This document shows positions 54,253 through 63,798 of a stretch of DNA of 64,000 nucleotides, one piece after another. Where the stretch lies: the NCBI GenBank assembly GCA_903902915.1, contig CAIUWR010000064.1, forward strand, positions 1-64,000, given 5' to 3'. Position numbers and translations under genes: made by a program. The stretch's first letter is position 1. Each line of letters begins with the position of its first letter. The stretch is from an uncultured Hyphomicrobiales bacterium. Lineage in GTDB: Bacteria; Pseudomonadota; Alphaproteobacteria; Rhizobiales; Beijerinckiaceae. The notes below the pieces were generated by a model. The model ran no database searches. It was not told the origin of the DNA and saw nothing but the letters and a program-made list of their open reading frames with translations.

Positions 54253-54394
54253 CGCCAAGCCCTTGCGCCAGACCCCCGAGTGATCGCAAGCTAACCCGAT
54301 AACCTGACCTTGGCAAGAACATTAGCGGAACATTTCCGGGCGAAGGTCCGCTACGTAAGCCTGGATGGGGCGAGGCGCGCTGTCTGGATATGGA

Positions 54395-55423
54395 TCAGGC
54401 CGCTTCCGCCATCACATCAAGCGCCCGCAGCACCGGCATCACCTCTTGCGCGAAGAGGCTGACGGAGGTCTCCAGCTCCGCGAGCGTGAGATCGCCGAAC
54501 GCGAATTGCCCCACGCAATAGTTGCATTGCGACGTGGTGAGCTGCTGGCTGAGGAAGGCCGCGACGGTCGCCGGACTGCCCGCGATTCCCTTGCCCTGAC
54601 GGCACAACTCATCCCAGCTGTCGGGGCGCGGGTGGCGCGCCATGCGGCCCAGCACGCGGAACAGATGGGTGAAGCCGCGATGCCAGAGCGGATAGGCGCG
54701 GCGCGCAATCTCCAGCGCCTGCTCATCCGTTTCCGCCACGACGACGAAGCGGCCCAGCCCCATCAGCGGCAGCGGCGCGTCGCCCTGCGCCTCGCGCCAG
54801 GTCTTGCGGAAGGCGACGTTGCACTCGCGCGCCTCCTCCGCCATGTCGAGATTGATGGTCTGCCAGCCCCGGCGCGCGGCGCGCTGCGCGCTCTCCACCG
54901 TATGCACGCCATACCAGACGCGGGGCGTCGGCTTTTGCAGCGGCAGCACTTTCAGCACGATGTCGCGATAGGGCTCTTCCTGTTCGGCCACATGCATGAC
55001 GCCGGTTTCCAGCGCCTCCAGAATGCGCGGCTGGTCGCGCTGGAAGATGGCTTCCGTATCGGCGGGATCAATGCCGAAATAGGAAATCTCGACCGGCGAG
55101 GAGCCGCGTCCAAAACCGATGTCGAGCCGCCCGCCGCTCATCTGGTCGATCATGGCGATCTCTTCGGCCAGACGCACGGGATGATAGAGCGGCAGGGCGT
55201 AGACCATGGGGCCGAAGCGCAGCTGCGTGGTGCGCTGGGCGACCGCCGACAAAAACACGTTGGGCGAAGGCGCCATGCCCAGCGTCGTCGCGTGGTGTTC
55301 GGCCAGATGGTAGGAGTGGAATCCGGCTTGATCATAGCGTTCGATGATCTTCAGCCGTTCCTGATAATATTGCTGGAACGGCAGCTTCTCATTGTCGAGG
55401 TGATCGAAAATTCCAAATTCCAT
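54395..55423 (-). CDS. LLM-class flavin-dependent oxidoreductase
   Basis: A 342-residue luciferase-like monooxygenase. 'MEFGIFDHLD' starts the barrel, 'HLAEHHA' near 42 holds the conserved His, 'MSGGRLDIGFGRG' near 100 binds flavin phosphate. It needs FMNH2 from a reductase. The ATG at 55423 with GGGAG upstream fits. Last gene of the DUF2848-monooxygenase-binding protein-cupin operon, 78 bases after the cupin gene. Substrate unknown. Confidence 0.88.
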   Translation of the reverse strand: MEFGIFDHLDNEKLPFQQYYQERLKIIERYDQAGFHSYHLAEHHATTLGMAPSPNVFLSAVAQRTTQLRFGPMVYALPLYHPVRLAEEIAMIDQMSGGRLDIGFGRGSSPVEISYFGIDPADTEAIFQRDQPRILEALETGVMHVAEQEEPYRDIVLKVLPLQKPTPRVWYGVHTVESAQRAARRGWQTINLDMAEEARECNVAFRKTWREAQGDAPLPLMGLGRFVVVAETDEQALEIARRAYPLWHRGFTHLFRVLGRMARHPRPDSWDELCRQGKGIAGSPATVAAFLSQQLTTSQCNYCVGQFAFGDLTLAELETSVSLFAQEVMPVLRALDVMAEAA

Positions 55424-55501
55424 AGGTCGTTCGCTCCCGGTCATTGGAAGCAGATTGCCACAGAGCGCCGCGCAGGCAAAGCGCGGCGCTGTCGCAGAGG
55501 C

Positions 55502-55882
55502 TCAAACCGGATCGAAATAGTGCATCTCGAGCAGGATGCAGCCGCCATCGGAGCGGAACGGTCCATGAAAAGCGCCGGGCGGACGGCAGGCGTAGGTGAA
55601 GGGCGGGAAGGATTCGCCGCCCTTGCCGTCCTTGTCATTGCCGACCGTCAGGTCGCCGCTGACCAGAAAGACCTCTTCCCAATATTCATGCACGAAAGGC
55701 TCGGTGGTGAAGACGCCGGGATCGAAGCGCAGAAGCCTTGTGCGCGACCCAAGCTTGCCCGCCTCATCAAGGCCGCCCGCAATGATCTTCTGCTGGATGC
55801 CCGATGGATAGCCGGCGGGAACTTCCCAGCCGGTCGTCAGATCAAGCGTGTGGAATTCATCATGCAATTTGTTGACTGGCAT
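55502..55882 (-). CDS. Cupin-domain protein
   Basis: A 126-residue single cupin. 'EPFVHEYWEEVFLVSGDLTVG' is read as the first metal-binding motif (His, Glu, Glu) and 'PPGAFHGPF' as the second with its His. Such small cupins act as dioxygenases, isomerases or sensors. Between the binding-protein gene and the LLM gene on the same strand. Function cannot be specified. Confidence 0.82.
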   Translation of the reverse strand: MPVNKLHDEFHTLDLTTGWEVPAGYPSGIQQKIIAGGLDEAGKLGSRTRLLRFDPGVFTTEPFVHEYWEEVFLVSGDLTVGNDKDGKGGESFPPFTYACRPPGAFHGPFRSDGGCILLEMHYFDPV

Positions 55883-55898
55883 GGGTCTGCTCCTGTGC

Positions 55899-56870
55899 TT
55901 ACCTGTTCGCCAGAGCCAGCGCCTTTTCGCGCGGCCCGGCGTCTACGAATTTTGTGAGATCCATCGGCTTGGCCAGATTCTCCGTCTTGACGAAGAGATC
56001 CATCATCCAGCCGAGCTTCTCCATCGGAATCGGCATTTCCGGGTCGATGGCCTTGTATTTCGTCACCTCGTCAAAGACGAAAGCTGCGCGCGTATCGTCG
56101 GGCTTGGCGTCGGTCATCTCTTTTGCGAGCTTGACCTCCGCATCCTTGTTGGCGAGGGCATAACGCAACCCCTGCATATCTGCGGCCAGGAACTTCACCG
56201 CCTCGTCGCCGCGCTGGGCGAGGGTCTTGCTGCTCATATAGGTGCAGAAGCGGATGAAATTCGGCGTGGCGTCGGCGGCATGCACGAGCAGGCGGATGCC
56301 CATTTGCGAAGCGTTGGGCGTGAACTCGGTCGAGGCCGCAGCCACATCCACAATGCCTGCGCTGACGGCGCGGAACCGGTCGGCGTCCGAGCCCAGCGCA
56401 ACGAAATGCACATCATTCGGCGTAAGGGTCTGCTTTTCGAGCACGGCGCGCGCGAACAGATCCGGCAAGGCGCCAGGCGAGGAAATGGCGAAATTCTTGT
56501 CTTTCAGATCGGCGAGCGTGAGGTTCGGCTTGTTGGTCCACAATCCATAAGTGAGCACGGGCCAGTAGCAGCCCACCACCTTGACGTCAGCCCCGCGCGA
56601 GGCCGCCGTCATGGGGGCGCCGGGGCTGCCTTCATAGCTGTCCAACTCGCCCGCCAGCATGGCTTTCAGCGCAAGCGCATCGCCCTTGAACTGCAGATAG
56701 TCGATCTGGAAGCCCTGTTTTTCCGCAAAGCCTCCCTTGCCCGCCATCATGACGAAGCCCGCGTCGCTCTTGGCCTCGACCACGCCATGACGCCAGACCT
56801 TCGGCGCTTGCGCCTGTGCGCCAGCGCTGAACAGAACCAGCGCGCAGGCGCCGAACACAGATGCTTTCAT
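55899..56870 (-). CDS. ABC-type substrate-binding protein (SsuA/NMT1-like)
   Basis: A 323-residue periplasmic protein of the nitrate/sulfonate/taurine/aromatic-acid group, with signal peptide to about 20 (AGAQAQ) and 'MAGKGGFAEKQGFQIDYLQFKG' and 'ELDSYEGSPGAPM' as separate ligand-site motifs. The usual ATPase and permease genes are missing from the operon. 16 bases upstream of the cupin gene. Likely ligand: an aromatic or sulfonated acid, inferred from context. Confidence 0.83.
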   Translation of the reverse strand: MKASVFGACALVLFSAGAQAQAPKVWRHGVVEAKSDAGFVMMAGKGGFAEKQGFQIDYLQFKGDALALKAMLAGELDSYEGSPGAPMTAASRGADVKVVGCYWPVLTYGLWTNKPNLTLADLKDKNFAISSPGALPDLFARAVLEKQTLTPNDVHFVALGSDADRFRAVSAGIVDVAAASTEFTPNASQMGIRLLVHAADATPNFIRFCTYMSSKTLAQRGDEAVKFLAADMQGLRYALANKDAEVKLAKEMTDAKPDDTRAAFVFDEVTKYKAIDPEMPIPMEKLGWMMDLFVKTENLAKPMDLTKFVDAGPREKALALANR

Positions 56871-56900
56871 GGCTCAACTCCGGTGTTTGCTAAAGCGCGG

Positions 56901-57125
56901 CTAGCCTTTGTCGTCATGCGCGACGGGATCGTTCATGCCCACCTCGTTGCGGCGCAGGCGCACCATCTCGTCGGAGAATTCGAAATATTCGCTGCGCGCG
57001 GCCATGGAGGGGATCCTTGCGGTCGAGCACTTTCATGTCGTGCTGCGGCTATAGCCACGCGCTTCGGGGCCAGGCCCATCGCGGTAAATGTCGAGCGAAG
57101 CCGGAACGGGCGCGCGATCGGTCAT
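56901..57125 (-). pseudogene. Small gene with in-frame TGA, possible double frameshift
   Basis: An ATG at 57125 with GAGGAG at ideal spacing, 20 bases after the monooxygenase stop, opens a frame that meets TGA at codon 31 (57033-57035). It then continues in the same frame to TAG at 56901. The first 26 and last 34 codons look coding. The middle reads better one frame away ('DMKVLDRKDP'), as if bases were inserted twice so that frame was restored. I do not recognise the family. It may be the remnant of a small conserved operon protein, or two gene ends joined by a deletion. Confidence 0.45.
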
Positions 57126-57145
57126 GTCAAACTCCTCAACAGCCG

Positions 57146-58378
57146 CTAGGCTTTCGTGTTCTCAAGCGTGATCGACGCGGCGCGGCTTTGCATGGTGAGC
57201 ATGGCGGCGCGCTGCATGAAGCCGCGCGCCTTCACGGGATCTTGCGCAATGCGGGTCAATTCGTCCAGATTCTGGCGGCGCGTTTCAGGGTCGCGCGCCT
57301 CCAGCCGCTTTTTATTGGCGATGGATTGCTCCTGCACGAATTCGATGCAGACCGTGCGGCGCTGCAAGGAATAAAGATCCAGCAGGCTGTCGGACGCGCC
57401 CTCGGTGATCACATCGGCCAACTTGCGCGCGAGATTGTCGGCGTCCTGCAAACCGCCATTGAGGCCCATGCCGCCGATGGAATTGTTCACATGGGCGGAG
57501 TCGCCCGCCAGCAAGACGCGCCCCTTGCGGAAGGTGCTCGCGACGCGCTGGTGGGTCGTGTAAAGATTGCGATGCACGACGTCGTAAGGCTGATCGGAGG
57601 GAAAGAATTTCTGCAAGCGACGCTGCACGGCCTCGTCATTCATCAGCGAGTCTTCCGACGCTTCGTTATCGGTCGGGAACACCGTGCGCCAGAGGCCGGG
57701 CGGCCCATCGGCGGCCACCTTGAAGCAATTGCACCATTCCTCGGGGTCGGCGAAATAGGTGCGGTAGCAATAGCCCAGACGCGCTTCGAAATCGAAGGGC
57801 GTGGTGAGCACGAGGAAGCGTTCCGCCCAGGTGAAGCCTTCGAAGGGAATCTCGGCGGCCTTGCGCACCGTGCTGCGCCCGCCGTCGGCGCCAATGAGAT
57901 AAGCGCCGCGATGGGTCTGCTCCTTGCCGTCGATCTTCACGATGGCGTCAACGCTGTCCGCATGCTGCGTCAGCCCGGTCAGCTCCGCGTTGAAGATGAC
58001 CTCCACATTGGGCAAGGACTGAATCGCGTTCAGCAGGATGCGCGAGGTCTTGAACTGCTCGCATTGCACGACATAGGGATAGGCCGTGTCGTCCTTGAGC
58101 AGCGCATGATCGAACTCCGCCACCTTGCGCTGCGCCGGGCGATCCCAGAACTGGAAGAGCGGCGCCACCAGACCCACCCGCGCCATTTCGTCCGCAAGGC
58201 CCGCCGCGCCCATCACTTCCAGCGTCGCGGGATGGGTGGTCGCCGCGCGCGGATCGTCTTTCAAGCCATCGTTGATGTCGAACAGGCGCACTGGCACGCC
58301 GCGCCGCCCCAGCAGCAGCGCGCAAAACAAACCAACCGGCCCACCGCCGGAAATCAGAACCCTGCGATCTTCCATCAT
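57146..58378 (-). CDS. FAD-dependent aromatic monooxygenase
   Basis: A 410-residue group A flavin monooxygenase (PheA/TfdB/MhpA type). 'SGGGPVGLFCALLLG' at the N terminus binds FAD, 'GADGGRSTVRK' near 163 is the DG motif, and 'VLLAGDSAHVN' near 285 the second FAD contact. It would hydroxylate a phenolic ring with NAD(P)H and O2. The ATG at 58378 or 58375 fits; the longer frame to 58540 overlaps DUF2848. A shorter C terminus than MhpA (about 550). Confidence 0.88.
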   Translation of the reverse strand: MMEDRRVLISGGGPVGLFCALLLGRRGVPVRLFDINDGLKDDPRAATTHPATLEVMGAAGLADEMARVGLVAPLFQFWDRPAQRKVAEFDHALLKDDTAYPYVVQCEQFKTSRILLNAIQSLPNVEVIFNAELTGLTQHADSVDAIVKIDGKEQTHRGAYLIGADGGRSTVRKAAEIPFEGFTWAERFLVLTTPFDFEARLGYCYRTYFADPEEWCNCFKVAADGPPGLWRTVFPTDNEASEDSLMNDEAVQRRLQKFFPSDQPYDVVHRNLYTTHQRVASTFRKGRVLLAGDSAHVNNSIGGMGLNGGLQDADNLARKLADVITEGASDSLLDLYSLQRRTVCIEFVQEQSIANKKRLEARDPETRRQNLDELTRIAQDPVKARGFMQRAAMLTMQSRAASITLENTKA

Positions 58379-58410
58379 GCTGTTCTCAAGGTTACGCCAA
58401 AAGGGAAATG

Positions 58411-59103
58411 TCAGCCCGCCACCGGCAAGGTCGCGATTGCATAGGTCTGCGCGATCTTGCGGCCGAGGACTGGATCCTCGATTTCGAAGGAGAAGCGCGC
58501 CGCAGGGCGGATGCCGCCGCGCGCGGCCAGCGTGCCGCAAAACATCAGCGTGTCTTCAGCGAGCGGTCCGCCGCCGGTGTAAAGCGCGATCAGCTCACGC
58601 GGGTCCATCATGGCTGTGACCCCGCCCTCCTGATAGGGAACGCTTGCGCCGCCTTCCTCGATGGAGGAGCGCAGCAGCAGCTTGTCCCAATGGTCCGCCA
58701 CGTCGTCGAAGGGCCAGAACTGCACGCCGATGGGCTTGGCGCACATCTGCTTGGACACGGTGACGTTATAGGTCTCGACCTGACGATCCGTGTGGTCGGA
58801 GCCGACGCCCACCCAGAGTTTTCCGCCGGTCTGCAACAACGCGAATTCGACCTCGCCGCTGGAGGCCTCGCCCGGAATCTCGATGGCCTGATCGGTGGTC
58901 AGCAGGCTCGCGGACGCCCGATAGAAGACCGGCGTAGTGGCGGGGCGCTTCACGCCCAGCTCCTCCAGCTCCAGGATATGTTTCTCGACGGCGGCGCGGT
59001 CGCGTCCCGTCCAGCCAGCGATCACCAGATGGGCCACCGTGACGGCGGCTTTGACCACGCCGGTCGGCTCATGAAATTCGAGGGAGAGGGAGGGGCTGGA
59101 CAC
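58411..59103 (-). CDS. DUF2848 domain-containing protein
   Basis: A 230-residue DUF2848 protein, a family often found with aromatic or nicotinate catabolism and related to the fumarylacetoacetate hydrolase fold. 'GVGSDHTDRQVE' near 100 is the most conserved part, with possible metal-binding His/Asp. It heads the operon, 32 bases before the monooxygenase. May open or hydrolyse a downstream intermediate (inference). Confidence 0.8.
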   Translation of the reverse strand: MSSPSLSLEFHEPTGVVKAAVTVAHLVIAGWTGRDRAAVEKHILELEELGVKRPATTPVFYRASASLLTTDQAIEIPGEASSGEVEFALLQTGGKLWVGVGSDHTDRQVETYNVTVSKQMCAKPIGVQFWPFDDVADHWDKLLLRSSIEEGGASVPYQEGGVTAMMDPRELIALYTGGGPLAEDTLMFCGTLAARGGIRPAARFSFEIEDPVLGRKIAQTYAIATLPVAG

Positions 59104-59312
59104 ATCAACTCCGCTGATCGGGGACTTCGCTTTTGGTCAAAGCATGTTACGGGCCAGCGGGCGTTTTAGGCAAATGGGATCCGCCGCGCGGCGCCCCGCC
59201 CGGATGTCGGGCAATATCCGGCGGATCTCAGCTGTTGGGCGCACGAAAACCATAAGGTACACTTATGAGGCGAGGCCCACCTTGCAGGCAGGGCGCCTGC
59301 GAGGTGCGTGGC

Positions 59313-60119
59313 TCATTCCGCCGTCCACCCCCCATCATGGGCGATGACCTGACCGGTGACATAGGAAGAGGCGGAACTGGCCAGATAGACCGCGAGCCCC
59401 ACCAGATCGTCGGGCACGCCCCGATGGCCCATGGGAATGCGGCTGTTGACCGTCGCCTCAAGGCTCGCCAGCGCCTCCGGCGACAGGGCCGCCAGACGCG
59501 CGCCGCCCAGCCTCGTGCCGCCATGCCAGCCCGGCGCGATGGCGTTCACCCGGATGCCCTCGCGCGCATATTCCATGGCCGCTTGCCGGGTGAGGCCGAT
59601 GACGCCCGCCTTGGACGCCGCGTAATTGACGCAGAGCCGCGCCGCGCCCGGAAAATAGCCCGTCAGGCCCGCGATGGAGGAAATATTGACGATCGACCCG
59701 CCGCCCGCCTCCAGCATCATGGGAATGGCGGCGCGGGCGCAGAGGAACACGCCGCGCAGATTGATCCCCATCAGCCGGTCCCAGTCTTCAATCGGGAGTT
59801 CGTGAAGACGGCGCGGGCCGGTCGAAACGCCGGCATTGTTGATGAGGATGTCGAGGCGGCCTTTCAGCCGTCCGATTTCGCCAAACAGCCCGTCCACCGA
59901 CTGGGTCTGCGCCACATCCACATAGATCGCGTCGGCGGCCCCGCCTGCGTCGCGGATCATGGCGGCGGTCTCTTCGGCGCCGGGCAGGTCGCAATCTGCG
60001 CAGATCACATGGGCGCCAAAAGCGGCCAACCCCTGAGCCAGCGAGCGCCCGATGCCAAAACCAGCGCCCGTGACCAGCGCCACGCGCCCATCCATGCGGA
60101 AAATCGTCTCGAAGCTCAT
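59313..60119 (-). CDS. Short-chain dehydrogenase/reductase
   Basis: A 268-residue classical SDR. The cofactor motif 'TGAGFGIGRS' is near 18, NNAG near 92, 'SIVNISS' with the catalytic Ser near 143 and YAASK near 162. NAD(P)-dependent alcohol/ketone oxidoreductase; substrate unknown. The ATG at 60119 is set by the family N terminus. The frame is open far upstream, but only because it is antisense to lepA. Divergent from lepA. Confidence 0.9.
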   Translation of the reverse strand: MSFETIFRMDGRVALVTGAGFGIGRSLAQGLAAFGAHVICADCDLPGAEETAAMIRDAGGAADAIYVDVAQTQSVDGLFGEIGRLKGRLDILINNAGVSTGPRRLHELPIEDWDRLMGINLRGVFLCARAAIPMMLEAGGGSIVNISSIAGLTGYFPGAARLCVNYAASKAGVIGLTRQAAMEYAREGIRVNAIAPGWHGGTRLGGARLAALSPEALASLEATVNSRIPMGHRGVPDDLVGLAVYLASSASSYVTGQVIAHDGGWTAE

Positions 60120-60257
60120 GGTCCCCCCGCCGTTTTTTGGCCCGTTTCTGTCATCTGAGCATGGCGGCGGCTTTCCAAGCAAGCCAAAGGAGCTTTCGAG
60201 CGGCTTTCCCGACCGTTCTCGCTTTGCACTGCCTGCGCGGGGTGCTATCTGCCACCC

Positions 60258-62063
60258 ATGACGACGCACACATTCGACAACATCCGCAATTTTTCCATCG
60301 TGGCCCATATCGACCACGGGAAATCGACGCTCGCCGACCGGCTGATCCAGCAGACCGGCACCGTGGCCGCACGCGACATGGTCGAGCAAGTGCTCGACTC
60401 CATGGACATCGAGCGCGAGCGTGGCATCACCATCAAGGCCCAGACCGTGCGCCTCGATTACAAGGCCAAGGATGGCAAGAATTACATCCTGAACCTGATG
60501 GACACCCCAGGCCACGTCGACTTCGCCTATGAAGTGTCCCGCTCGCTGGCGGCCTGCGAGGGCTCTTTGCTGGTGGTGGACGCCTCGCAGGGCGTCGAAG
60601 CGCAGACGCTGGCCAATGTCTATCACGCCATCGACGCGGGCCATGACATCGTGCCCGTGCTCAACAAGATCGACCTGCCCGCCGCCGAGCCCGAGCGCAT
60701 CAAGCAGCAGATCGAGGATGTGATCGGCATCGACGCCTCCGAGGCCGTGCCGATTTCGGCCAAGACCGGCCTTGGCATTGATCTGGTGCTGGAAGCCATC
60801 GTCACCCGCCTGCCGCCCCCCAAGGGCGATGAGAGCGCGCCGCTCAAGGCCCTGCTGGTCGATAGCTGGTATGACGCATATCTGGGCGTCGTCGTGCTGG
60901 TGCGCATCATCGACGGCACGATGAAGAAGGGCCAGCGCATCAAGATGATGGGCACGGACGCCCATTACGAGATCGAGAAGATCGGCGTCTTCAAGCCCAA
61001 GATGACGGATATGCCGCTCCTTGGCCCCGGCGAAGTCGGCTTCATCACCGCGCAGATCAAGCAGGTGGCGGACACCCGCGTCGGCGACACGATCACCGAC
61101 GAGAAGCGCGGCTGCGCCGAGGCCCTGCCGGGCTTCAAGCCCGCCCAACCCGTCGTGTTCTGCGGCCTGTTCCCTGTGGACGCCGCCGATTTCGAGGATC
61201 TGCGCGCCGCCATGGGGCGCCTGCGCCTCAACGACGCCAGCTTCTCCTATGAAATGGAGACCTCTGCGGCGCTCGGCTTCGGCTTCCGCTGCGGCTTCCT
61301 GGGCCTGCTGCATCTGGAGATCATCCAGGAGCGCCTGTCGCGCGAGTTCAACCTCGACCTCATCGCCACCGCGCCCAGCGTCGTCTATCAGATCAAGCTG
61401 ACCAACGGCGAGCAGATCGACCTGCACAATCCCGCCGACATGCCCGACGTCGTGAAGATCGAGGAAATCGCCGAGCCGTGGATCCGCGCCACCATCCTGA
61501 CGCCGGACGAACATCTGGGCTCCGTGCTGAAGCTGTGTCAGGAGCGGCGCGGCTTGCAGATCGACCTGAGCTATATCGGCAAGCGCGCCATGGCCGTCTA
61601 TGACCTGCCGCTGAACGAGGTGGTGTTCGATTTCTATGACCGGCTGAAGTCCATCTCGAAGGGCTACGCCAGCTTCGACTATGTGATCACCGACTATCGC
61701 GCGGGCGATCTGGTGAAGATGTCGATCCTCGTCAACGCCGAACCCGTCGATGCGCTGTCCATGCTCGTGCATCGCAGCCGCGCCGACATGCGCGGACGCG
61801 GCATGGTCGAGAAACTGAAGGATCTGATCCCGCCGCACATGTTCCAGATCCCGATTCAGGCGGCGCTGGGCGGCAAGATCATCGCTCGCGAAACAGTGCG
61901 CGCTCTGCGCAAGGACGTGACGGCGAAGTGCTACGGCGGCGACGCCAGCCGCAAGCGCAAGCTGCTCGACAAGCAGAAAGAGGGCAAGAAGCGCATGCGG
62001 CAGTTCGGCAAGGTCGAAATTCCGCAAGAAGCCTTCATCGCCGCGCTGAAGATGGATAACTAG
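60258..62063 (+). CDS. lepA: Elongation factor 4 (LepA)
   Basis: A 601-residue LepA, the ribosome back-translocating GTPase. G1 '[13 protein letters not shown]' is near 15, G3 'DTPGHVDF' near 77, G4 'NKIDLP' near 131, and the C-terminal LepA-specific domain ends in '[14 protein letters not shown]'. Length and order are normal. Stands alone; the convergent vsr gene is 156 bases downstream across a repeat. Confidence 0.97.
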   Translation: MTTHTFDNIRNFSIVAHIDHGKSTLADRLIQQTGTVAARDMVEQVLDSMDIERERGITIKAQTVRLDYKAKDGKNYILNLMDTPGHVDFAYEVSRSLAACEGSLLVVDASQGVEAQTLANVYHAIDAGHDIVPVLNKIDLPAAEPERIKQQIEDVIGIDASEAVPISAKTGLGIDLVLEAIVTRLPPPKGDESAPLKALLVDSWYDAYLGVVVLVRIIDGTMKKGQRIKMMGTDAHYEIEKIGVFKPKMTDMPLLGPGEVGFITAQIKQVADTRVGDTITDEKRGCAEALPGFKPAQPVVFCGLFPVDAADFEDLRAAMGRLRLNDASFSYEMETSAALGFGFRCGFLGLLHLEIIQERLSREFNLDLIATAPSVVYQIKLTNGEQIDLHNPADMPDVVKIEEIAEPWIRATILTPDEHLGSVLKLCQERRGLQIDLSYIGKRAMAVYDLPLNEVVFDFYDRLKSISKGYASFDYVITDYRAGDLVKMSILVNAEPVDALSMLVHRSRADMRGRGMVEKLKDLIPPHMFQIPIQAALGGKIIARETVRALRKDVTAKCYGGDASRKRKLLDKQKEGKKRMRQFGKVEIPQEAFIAALKMDN

Positions 62064-62072
62064 GGCGCTTCC

Positions 62073-62165
62073 GGGAGGGACGACGTCCTCGTCGTCCGCA
62101 TTCCGCAAACAACCACAAGATTTGCGTGCCTGATTGCGGCGAGGGCGACGGGACGTCGCCCCTCC
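62073..62165. repeat. Long inverted repeat downstream of lepA
   Basis: Arms GGGAGGGACGACGTCC (62073-62088) and GGGACGTCGCCCCTCC (62150-62165) pair with a few mismatches across a 61-base loop. It merges with the 85-bp repeat copy to its right. It could end lepA transcription or be part of a mobile palindromic repeat. Confidence 0.5.
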
Positions 62166-62230
62166 AGGGTTCACGCACCCGCCCCGGCGGGGCTCGTTGC
62201 ACCATGATCGGACGCAGCACTAACGCGTCA
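62145..62230. repeat. 85-bp intergenic repeat, copy 2
   Basis: This copy matches 35947-36031 in block order: GCGACGGGACGTCG, CCCGCC..CGGCGGGGC hairpin, TTGCA, ATGATCG, and CGCGTCA at the right edge. As in copy 1, its end overlaps the last codons and stop of the convergent gene (vsr). Confidence 0.6.
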
Positions 62231-62612
62231 TGAGCGCCCGGAGCCTGGCTTCGAGCGCCGCCTCGTCCTTCAGCTCGCATTCCCAGACGACCAAAGTCTT
62301 CCAGCCCTCGCCCGCCAGCCGCGCGAGGGTATCCTCGTCACGCGCCCGGTTGCGGGCGATCTTGGCGACCCAGTAGTCCCGATTGTCCTTGGGCACGCGC
62401 AAGCCGCGCTTGCAGTCATGCCCATGCCAGAAACAGCCGTTCATGAAGATGGCGATCTTGCGGCCGACATAAGCGATGTCGGGCGAACCGGGAATGTCGC
62501 GCCGGTTCAGCCGATAGCCCGGCGCGATGGCGTACAGGCGTTTGCGCAGGATCCGTTCGGGCTTGGTGTTCTTGCTGCGCACCGCGCGCATGATGGCGGA
62601 GCGGGTGGTCAC
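62220..62612 (-). CDS. vsr: Very short patch repair endonuclease
   Basis: A 130-residue Vsr. 'MRAVRSKNTKPE' is near the N terminus, the catalytic Asp in 'GSPDIAY', and 'FMNGCFWHGHDC' holds the Zn/His cluster. It nicks at T:G mismatches made by deamination of 5-methylcytosine. Starts inside the dcm stop codon (ATGA). Pairing with the methyltransferase is the expected arrangement. Confidence 0.94.
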   Translation of the reverse strand: MTTRSAIMRAVRSKNTKPERILRKRLYAIAPGYRLNRRDIPGSPDIAYVGRKIAIFMNGCFWHGHDCKRGLRVPKDNRDYWVAKIARNRARDEDTLARLAGEGWKTLVVWECELKDEAALEARLRALMTR

Positions 62613-63757
62613 GCCGCCGCCTGAACAGGCGCGCTCCCGACCAGAGCGTCGAGCAAATGTTCGCGCAGGAACCGCACGGCGGAGACCGCCAGCCCGTCCC
62701 CCAGCAGATGATAGGCGTCGTTGTAGCGGGCGGGCAGGATGTATTCGTCGGGCAGGCCCATGAGCCGGGCGGCCTCGCGGCCCGAGAGCAGGCGCGTGCG
62801 GACAAGCGCGCCATCGACCACCATGACGAACTGACGGCTGGACCCCCCGCCCGGCGTGCGCAGGCAGCCTGCGACGCCATCAAAGCGCACCTCCGCGCGT
62901 TGCACCTTGGCGCCGTTTTCATCAAGCCGCGTGCGCCGGTAGATCGTGCCGACCATGCGGACGCCAGCGCCCTTGGCCGCTTCCAGCTTGCGTAAATTGG
63001 CAGGCGACATGAGGCTGATGAAACGCTCGGTCTGGGCGCGCGTATGCCAGGGCGCGTCGGCGGGCGCCTCCTCGATCAGATCGGCGAGGCGCATGTTGTG
63101 GCTCGTGGGCGCGGGCAGGCTCCACCAGCGCCAATGCCGCTGCGCCTCACGCGGCAGGCCCGCCACAGCGCGCACAAGGGCGGGGGAATGCCATGGCGCG
63201 GCAGGCTCGCCTGATGCGGCGCCCGCAATCTCGTCTCGCGCGCACAGGATGAACAGGCGCGGGCGCGACTGGGGCAGGAAATGCGCCGCGTCGATGGTCA
63301 GCGCGCCCACCACATAGCCCAGCGCCGCCAGCGCGCGGGTCAGATCAGCGAAATCGGCCCCGCCATTGGAGGTCAGCGCGCCGATGACGTTTTCGATGAC
63401 GAGCAGCTTCGGCGCCCGCCCCTGCGCGTTCAAGCCCTCGATGATGCGCTGGAAACCCCAGAAGGCGCCGGAGCGCGCGCCTTTCAGTCCAGCGCCATTG
63501 CCCGCCAGCGACAGATCCTGACAGGGGAAGGAGGCCCAGGCGAGATCGGGGGAGCCTGGCATATCGGCCACATTCAGCCCATGAATGTCGCCCACCCGCA
63601 TGTCGCCCTCGCCCCAGTTGGCGCGATAGCTGGCGGCTTTGGTCGCATCAAAGTCATTGGCGAAGAGACAGCGCCAGCCCTCCCCCAGCCCGGCGCGGGC
63701 CATGCCGCCGCCGGCGAAGAATTCGTAGAAGGTAGGTCGGTTCGCGTCCGCAGCCAT
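62609..63757 (-). CDS. DNA cytosine-5 methyltransferase
   Basis: A 382-residue C5-methyltransferase. Motif I 'EFFAGGGMARAGL', catalytic Cys in 'SFPCQDLSLAG' near 80, motif VI 'VIENVIGA' near 122, motif VIII 'PQSRPRLFIL' near 168, then a target-recognition domain and C-terminal motifs IX/X. No restriction endonuclease is next to it, so it may be an orphan methylase with Vsr. Recognition site unknown. Confidence 0.93.
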   Translation of the reverse strand: MAADANRPTFYEFFAGGGMARAGLGEGWRCLFANDFDATKAASYRANWGEGDMRVGDIHGLNVADMPGSPDLAWASFPCQDLSLAGNGAGLKGARSGAFWGFQRIIEGLNAQGRAPKLLVIENVIGALTSNGGADFADLTRALAALGYVVGALTIDAAHFLPQSRPRLFILCARDEIAGAASGEPAAPWHSPALVRAVAGLPREAQRHWRWWSLPAPTSHNMRLADLIEEAPADAPWHTRAQTERFISLMSPANLRKLEAAKGAGVRMVGTIYRRTRLDENGAKVQRAEVRFDGVAGCLRTPGGGSSRQFVMVVDGALVRTRLLSGREAARLMGLPDEYILPARYNDAYHLLGDGLAVSAVRFLREHLLDALVGSAPVQAAA

Positions 63758-63798
63758 GGGGCGAATCTAAAGGCCGGAAGGCGCCCGGTCCAGACCCC

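Noticed and set aside
59313-62174. A 953-codon open frame on minus covering lepA
   Set aside because: Only its last 268 codons are a real gene (SDR). The rest is antisense to lepA and has shadow-type composition; LepA on plus is unmistakable.
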